Below, piece by piece: positions 6,364 to 8,400 of a stretch of DNA of 8,400 bases. Positions within the stretch are counted from its first letter, which is position 1, and each line of letters opens with the position of its first letter. The translations under genes were made by a program, and so were the position numbers. The notes beneath the pieces are model-generated. The model saw only the letters and a list, made by a program, of their open reading frames with translations, searched no databases and was not told the DNA's origin. This DNA is from Actinomycetota bacterium (lineage in GTDB: Bacteria; Actinomycetota; Actinomycetes; Actinomycetales; Microbacteriaceae), in contig WLFX01000033.1 in the NCBI GenBank assembly GCA_009703545.1, positions 1 to 8,400 on the forward strand, written 5' to 3'.

Positions 6364-7228
6364 GTGGAAAGCCTGTCACGACTCGAGTGACGCCCTTCGA
6401 CACCGTCGCGATCGCGATGAGACGGTCGCCGTGAACGACAGCAACGAGAGGCGCATCGGGATGTGATGTCGCCACCTTTTTGCCGTGACCAATGTCAATC
6501 GCCTCGGCATCGGTCACCGCTAACACGGGAAAGAGGTCGCTCGCGATTCGGGTGGCGGTAATGAGCTGCTCGGCCGAAATGTCGTCGACCGAACAGGCAT
6601 CCTCGACCGACAGTGCCCCGACCCGAGTGCGACGCAGCGCCGTGAGGTGTCCCCCGCAATCAAGCGCGGCGCCGATGTCTCGGGCGAGCGCACGGATATA
6701 GGTGCCCGACGAACAATCGACCGTCACGTCGATATCGATGGCACCGGGGGTTCGGCGGATGCCGTGCGATTCGAAACGCGACACGGTCACGGTGCGTGCA
6801 TCGAGAACAACATCGTCCCCCGCCCGCACCAGGTTGTAGGCACGTTGACCGTCCACTTTGATTGCCGACACTGCCGAAGGCCGTTGCTCGATGACCCCGG
6901 TCAGCGCGGCGATCTCGCGCTGAAGGTCGGTGTCGGTGATGGACTCAAGAATTGCGCGGTCGGCTGTAGCAATCACGTCGCCCTCGGCGTCATCGGTGAC
7001 GGTCGAGAACCCCAACCGAATCGTCGCGGTGTAGGTCTTGTCCGCACCAACCAGGTAGGTCAGAAGCCGAGTCGATGGTCCGACGCCAAGAACCAAGAGT
7101 CCCGTGGCCATCGGGTCGAGCGTCCCGGCGTGACCGATCTTGCGCGTGCCGAGCGCTTTTCGCGCGGCCGACACGACCCCGTGACTCGACGGACCCGTGG
7201 GTTTGTCGACGAGAAGGATTCCGCTCAT
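6356..7228 (-). CDS. truB: tRNA pseudouridine(55) synthase TruB
   Basis: TruB converts U55 of the T-loop of tRNAs to pseudouridine in the cytoplasm. The 290-residue product opens with GILLVDKPTGPSSHGVV and has the catalytic motif GHAGTLDPMATGLL at about residues 32-45, with Asp38 the nucleophile (39 if counted from the preceding GTG). KTYTATIRLG is the usual second motif. The sequence RPSAVSAIKVDGQRAYNLVR covers the conserved substrate-binding part, and a C-terminal PUA-like domain occupies about the last 70 residues. I prefer the ATG at 7228 over the adjacent GTG at 7231. AAAGG is only two bases from the ATG, so the ribosome binding site is not convincing. The gene starts about 40 bases after the ALDH-like gene and overlaps the membrane-protein gene downstream. 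Confidence 0.95.
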   Translation of the reverse strand: MSGILLVDKPTGPSSHGVVSAARKALGTRKIGHAGTLDPMATGLLVLGVGPSTRLLTYLVGADKTYTATIRLGFSTVTDDAEGDVIATADRAILESITDTDLQREIAALTGVIEQRPSAVSAIKVDGQRAYNLVRAGDDVVLDARTVTVSRFESHGIRRTPGAIDIDVTVDCSSGTYIRALARDIGAALDCGGHLTALRRTRVGALSVEDACSVDDISAEQLITATRIASDLFPVLAVTDAEAIDIGHGKKVATSHPDAPLVAVVHGDRLIAIATVSKGVTRVVTGFPHD

Positions 7229-7267
7229 CACCTTTGGAGGGTACCAGCGGGGTTCAGGCGGATGCCC

Positions 7268-8131
7268 TTAGGCAAGCGACTTCGTGTGCCACACGGTCTT
7301 CGTCTCGACAAACGCGGCGATTCGATTGAACGCGGATTCGGTTGGCCCGAATGTTCCCGGGCGCACAACGCGCATGAGCGTTTCCGCCGCCGCGCGTTCG
7401 CATTCAACAGCAATCTCGCGGGCCGCGCCGGTCAAATCAATGGAGTTGACATCGGCGTGTGATGCCAACCACGGTGCGACCTCGGTGACAGACCCGGTGA
7501 GAATGTTGACAACTCCGCCGGGAACATCGCTTGTGGCGAGAACCTCGGCGAACGTCATCGCCGCACACGGTGCTAGTTCGCTCGCGAGCACAACGACGAC
7601 GTTCCCAGTTGTCAGTGCCGGCGCGATTGATGCCACGAGACCGAGCAGTGACGACCCCGCAACGGATGGCGCGACGAGCGCGACGACACCGGTGGATTCG
7701 GGAACGGACAGGTTGAAGAACGGGCCAGCGACGGGGTTTGCCCCGCCGTGAACCTGGGCAAACTTGTCAGTCCATCCCGCGTGCCAGACGAGGCAATCGC
7801 TCGCTGCGGTCACTTCCCGTCGTGCATCGGGCGCCGTGACGCCCGTCGACTCCACTATTTCGGCGACGAATTGGTCGAGACGCCCTTCGAGCATCTCGGC
7901 GACACGATAGAGAACCTGACCACGGTTGTATGCGCTAGCACCTGACCACCCAGCCCACGCAGCGCGAGCGGCGACCACCGCATCGCGAGCGTCCTTGCGG
8001 CTGGCCTTGGCGACATTGGCGATGAAGTCACCCGTTGGGCCTGACACTTCGGTGGTTCGACCCGATTCACTGCGCGGGAATTTTCCACCAATAAAAAGTT
8101 TGTACGTCTTGGGAATGGCGAGACGGCTCAT
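7268..8131 (-). CDS. Non-catalytic ALDH-like protein resembling the C-terminal domain of ALDH16
   Basis: The 287-residue product begins KLFIGGKFPRSESGRTTEV, a typical ALDH start. It continues through the Rossmann region: PESTGVVALVAP at 144-155, ALTTGNVVVVL at 172-182 and VPGGVVNILTG at 203-213. It then lacks the whole catalytic part: there is no ELGGK and no active-site cysteine. The PWN asparagine is replaced (APS, 154-156) and the cofactor-binding lysine of KPSE is missing (ASE, 183-185). It ends in VETKTVWH (275-282), like the strand that closes ordinary ALDHs. ALDH16 is a fused protein of an active ALDH and a non-catalytic Rossmann domain with a beta-flap. Length, content and position after a full ALDH fit a separate version of that domain. 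The ATG overlaps the upstream stop (ATGA) with a strong Shine-Dalgarno. A role as obligate partner of the upstream enzyme is inference. Confidence 0.85.
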   Translation of the reverse strand: MSRLAIPKTYKLFIGGKFPRSESGRTTEVSGPTGDFIANVAKASRKDARDAVVAARAAWAGWSGASAYNRGQVLYRVAEMLEGRLDQFVAEIVESTGVTAPDARREVTAASDCLVWHAGWTDKFAQVHGGANPVAGPFFNLSVPESTGVVALVAPSVAGSSLLGLVASIAPALTTGNVVVVLASELAPCAAMTFAEVLATSDVPGGVVNILTGSVTEVAPWLASHADVNSIDLTGAAREIAVECERAAAETLMRVVRPGTFGPTESAFNRIAAFVETKTVWHTKSLA

Positions 8132-8400
8132 CGTGCACCTCCGTTTGCGAGGTAGGCCGCGAGACCGTGTCGGCCACCTTCGCGTCCATATCCCGATTCC
8201 TTGTATCCGCCGAAAGGGCTCGTCGGGTCAAACTGGTTGAACGTATTCGCCCACACCACGCCGGCTCGAAGCGAATCGGCGACGCGCAACATTCGGCTCG
8301 CGTTCTGAGTCCAAATCCCCGCGCTCAGGCCATACGGCGTGTTGTTCGCCTTGACAATCGCTTCGTCGGGAGTCCGGAAGCTAAGGACCGAGAGCACCGG
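8128..8400 (-). CDS. NAD-dependent aldehyde dehydrogenase, C-terminal 90 residues (5' end beyond the window)
   Basis: The frame enters from the right edge reading PVLSVLSFRTPDEAIVKAN, which follows the usual FGPVL motif. It continues with TPYGLSAGIWT, the AGVVWAN segment and PFGGYKESGYGREGG, and ends HGLAAYLANGGAR. These are hallmarks of the end of an ALDH catalytic domain. The catalytic cysteine and glutamate lie upstream, outside the window, so activity cannot be judged here. The family oxidises aldehydes to acids with NAD(P)+. The stop overlaps the start of the ALDH16-domain-like gene. In related actinobacteria I recall such pairs next to deoC, which would make acetaldehyde a possible substrate, but that neighbour is not visible. 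Confidence 0.94.
   Translation of the reverse strand, partial: PVLSVLSFRTPDEAIVKANNTPYGLSAGIWTQNASRMLRVADSLRAGVVWANTFNQFDPTSPFGGYKESGYGREGGRHGLAAYLANGGAR
8136..8142 (-). promoter_or_regulatory. Strong ribosome binding site inside the 3' end of the ALDH gene
   Basis: The minus strand reads GGAGGTG, with GGAGG six bases before the ATG at 8131. It is a perfect complement to the 16S anti-Shine-Dalgarno core. It lies within the last codons of the upstream ALDH and is the best ribosome binding site I saw in the window, so the downstream ALDH-like protein is probably made efficiently alongside the enzyme. Confidence 0.8.

Noticed and set aside
7229..7267. A promoter or terminator in the gap between the ALDH-like gene and truB
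   Set aside because: The gap is under 40 bases, with no clear -10 or -35 pair and no hairpin followed by T residues, so read-through is as likely as a separate unit.
6647..7462. A 271-codon plus-strand open frame across truB and the ALDH-like gene
   Set aside because: It spans two recognisable minus-strand genes, has no family features and ends within the ALDH-like gene, so it is a mirror frame.
7268..8131. The short ALDH as a pseudogene or a frameshifted ALDH
   Set aside because: The frame is intact, has a strong ribosome binding site and an overlapping start, and ends in a conserved-looking ALDH tail. Its length matches the ALDH16 extra domain, so decay is the weaker explanation.

Overview
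The window is GC-rich and densely packed, with every credible gene on the minus strand. It looks like an actinobacterial chromosome, most likely Micrococcales and close to Microbacteriaceae. The reasons are the gene order hrcA-dnaJ-rsmE-HIT-phoH-ybeY-CNNM/CBS protein, the hrcA-linked DnaJ2-type sequence with an unusual first zinc repeat, the actinobacterial PhoH and HemW sequence styles, and the use of GTG and TTG starts. The lineage call rests on recalled family resemblance, not on a search. I saw no tRNA, rRNA, mobile element, CRISPR array or prophage.

In transcription order (high to low coordinates), the right edge holds the C-terminal end of a full aldehyde dehydrogenase. Its stop overlaps the start of a second gene (7268-8131) that encodes only an ALDH-like Rossmann region plus a C-terminal tail, without an active site. 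Together they resemble a split ALDH16, and this is the most interesting element here. After a short gap come truB (tRNA pseudouridine-55 synthase), a 120-residue four-helix membrane protein of unknown function, and hemW (radical SAM heme chaperone). These three overlap one another.

The one real regulatory gap is about 100 bases (4683-4786) between hemW and hrcA. It contains a 16/18-match CIRCE operator, with a plausible -10 box just upstream and a good Shine-Dalgarno just downstream. From there one tight operon runs to the left edge: hrcA (heat-shock repressor), dnaJ, rsmE (16S m3U1498 methyltransferase), a HIT-family nucleotide hydrolase, phoH, ybeY and the first 11 codons of a probable CNNM/CBS membrane protein. 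Junctions in this operon are abutting, overlapping or about 10 bases apart. The layout therefore suggests that CIRCE/HrcA control could reach the rRNA-maturation genes rsmE, phoH and ybeY as well as the chaperone.

Most of the window is conserved housekeeping. I do not see an undescribed defence or mobile system. The items worth a second look are the split ALDH16-like pair, the small membrane protein, and the CIRCE-headed operon that joins protein and RNA quality control.
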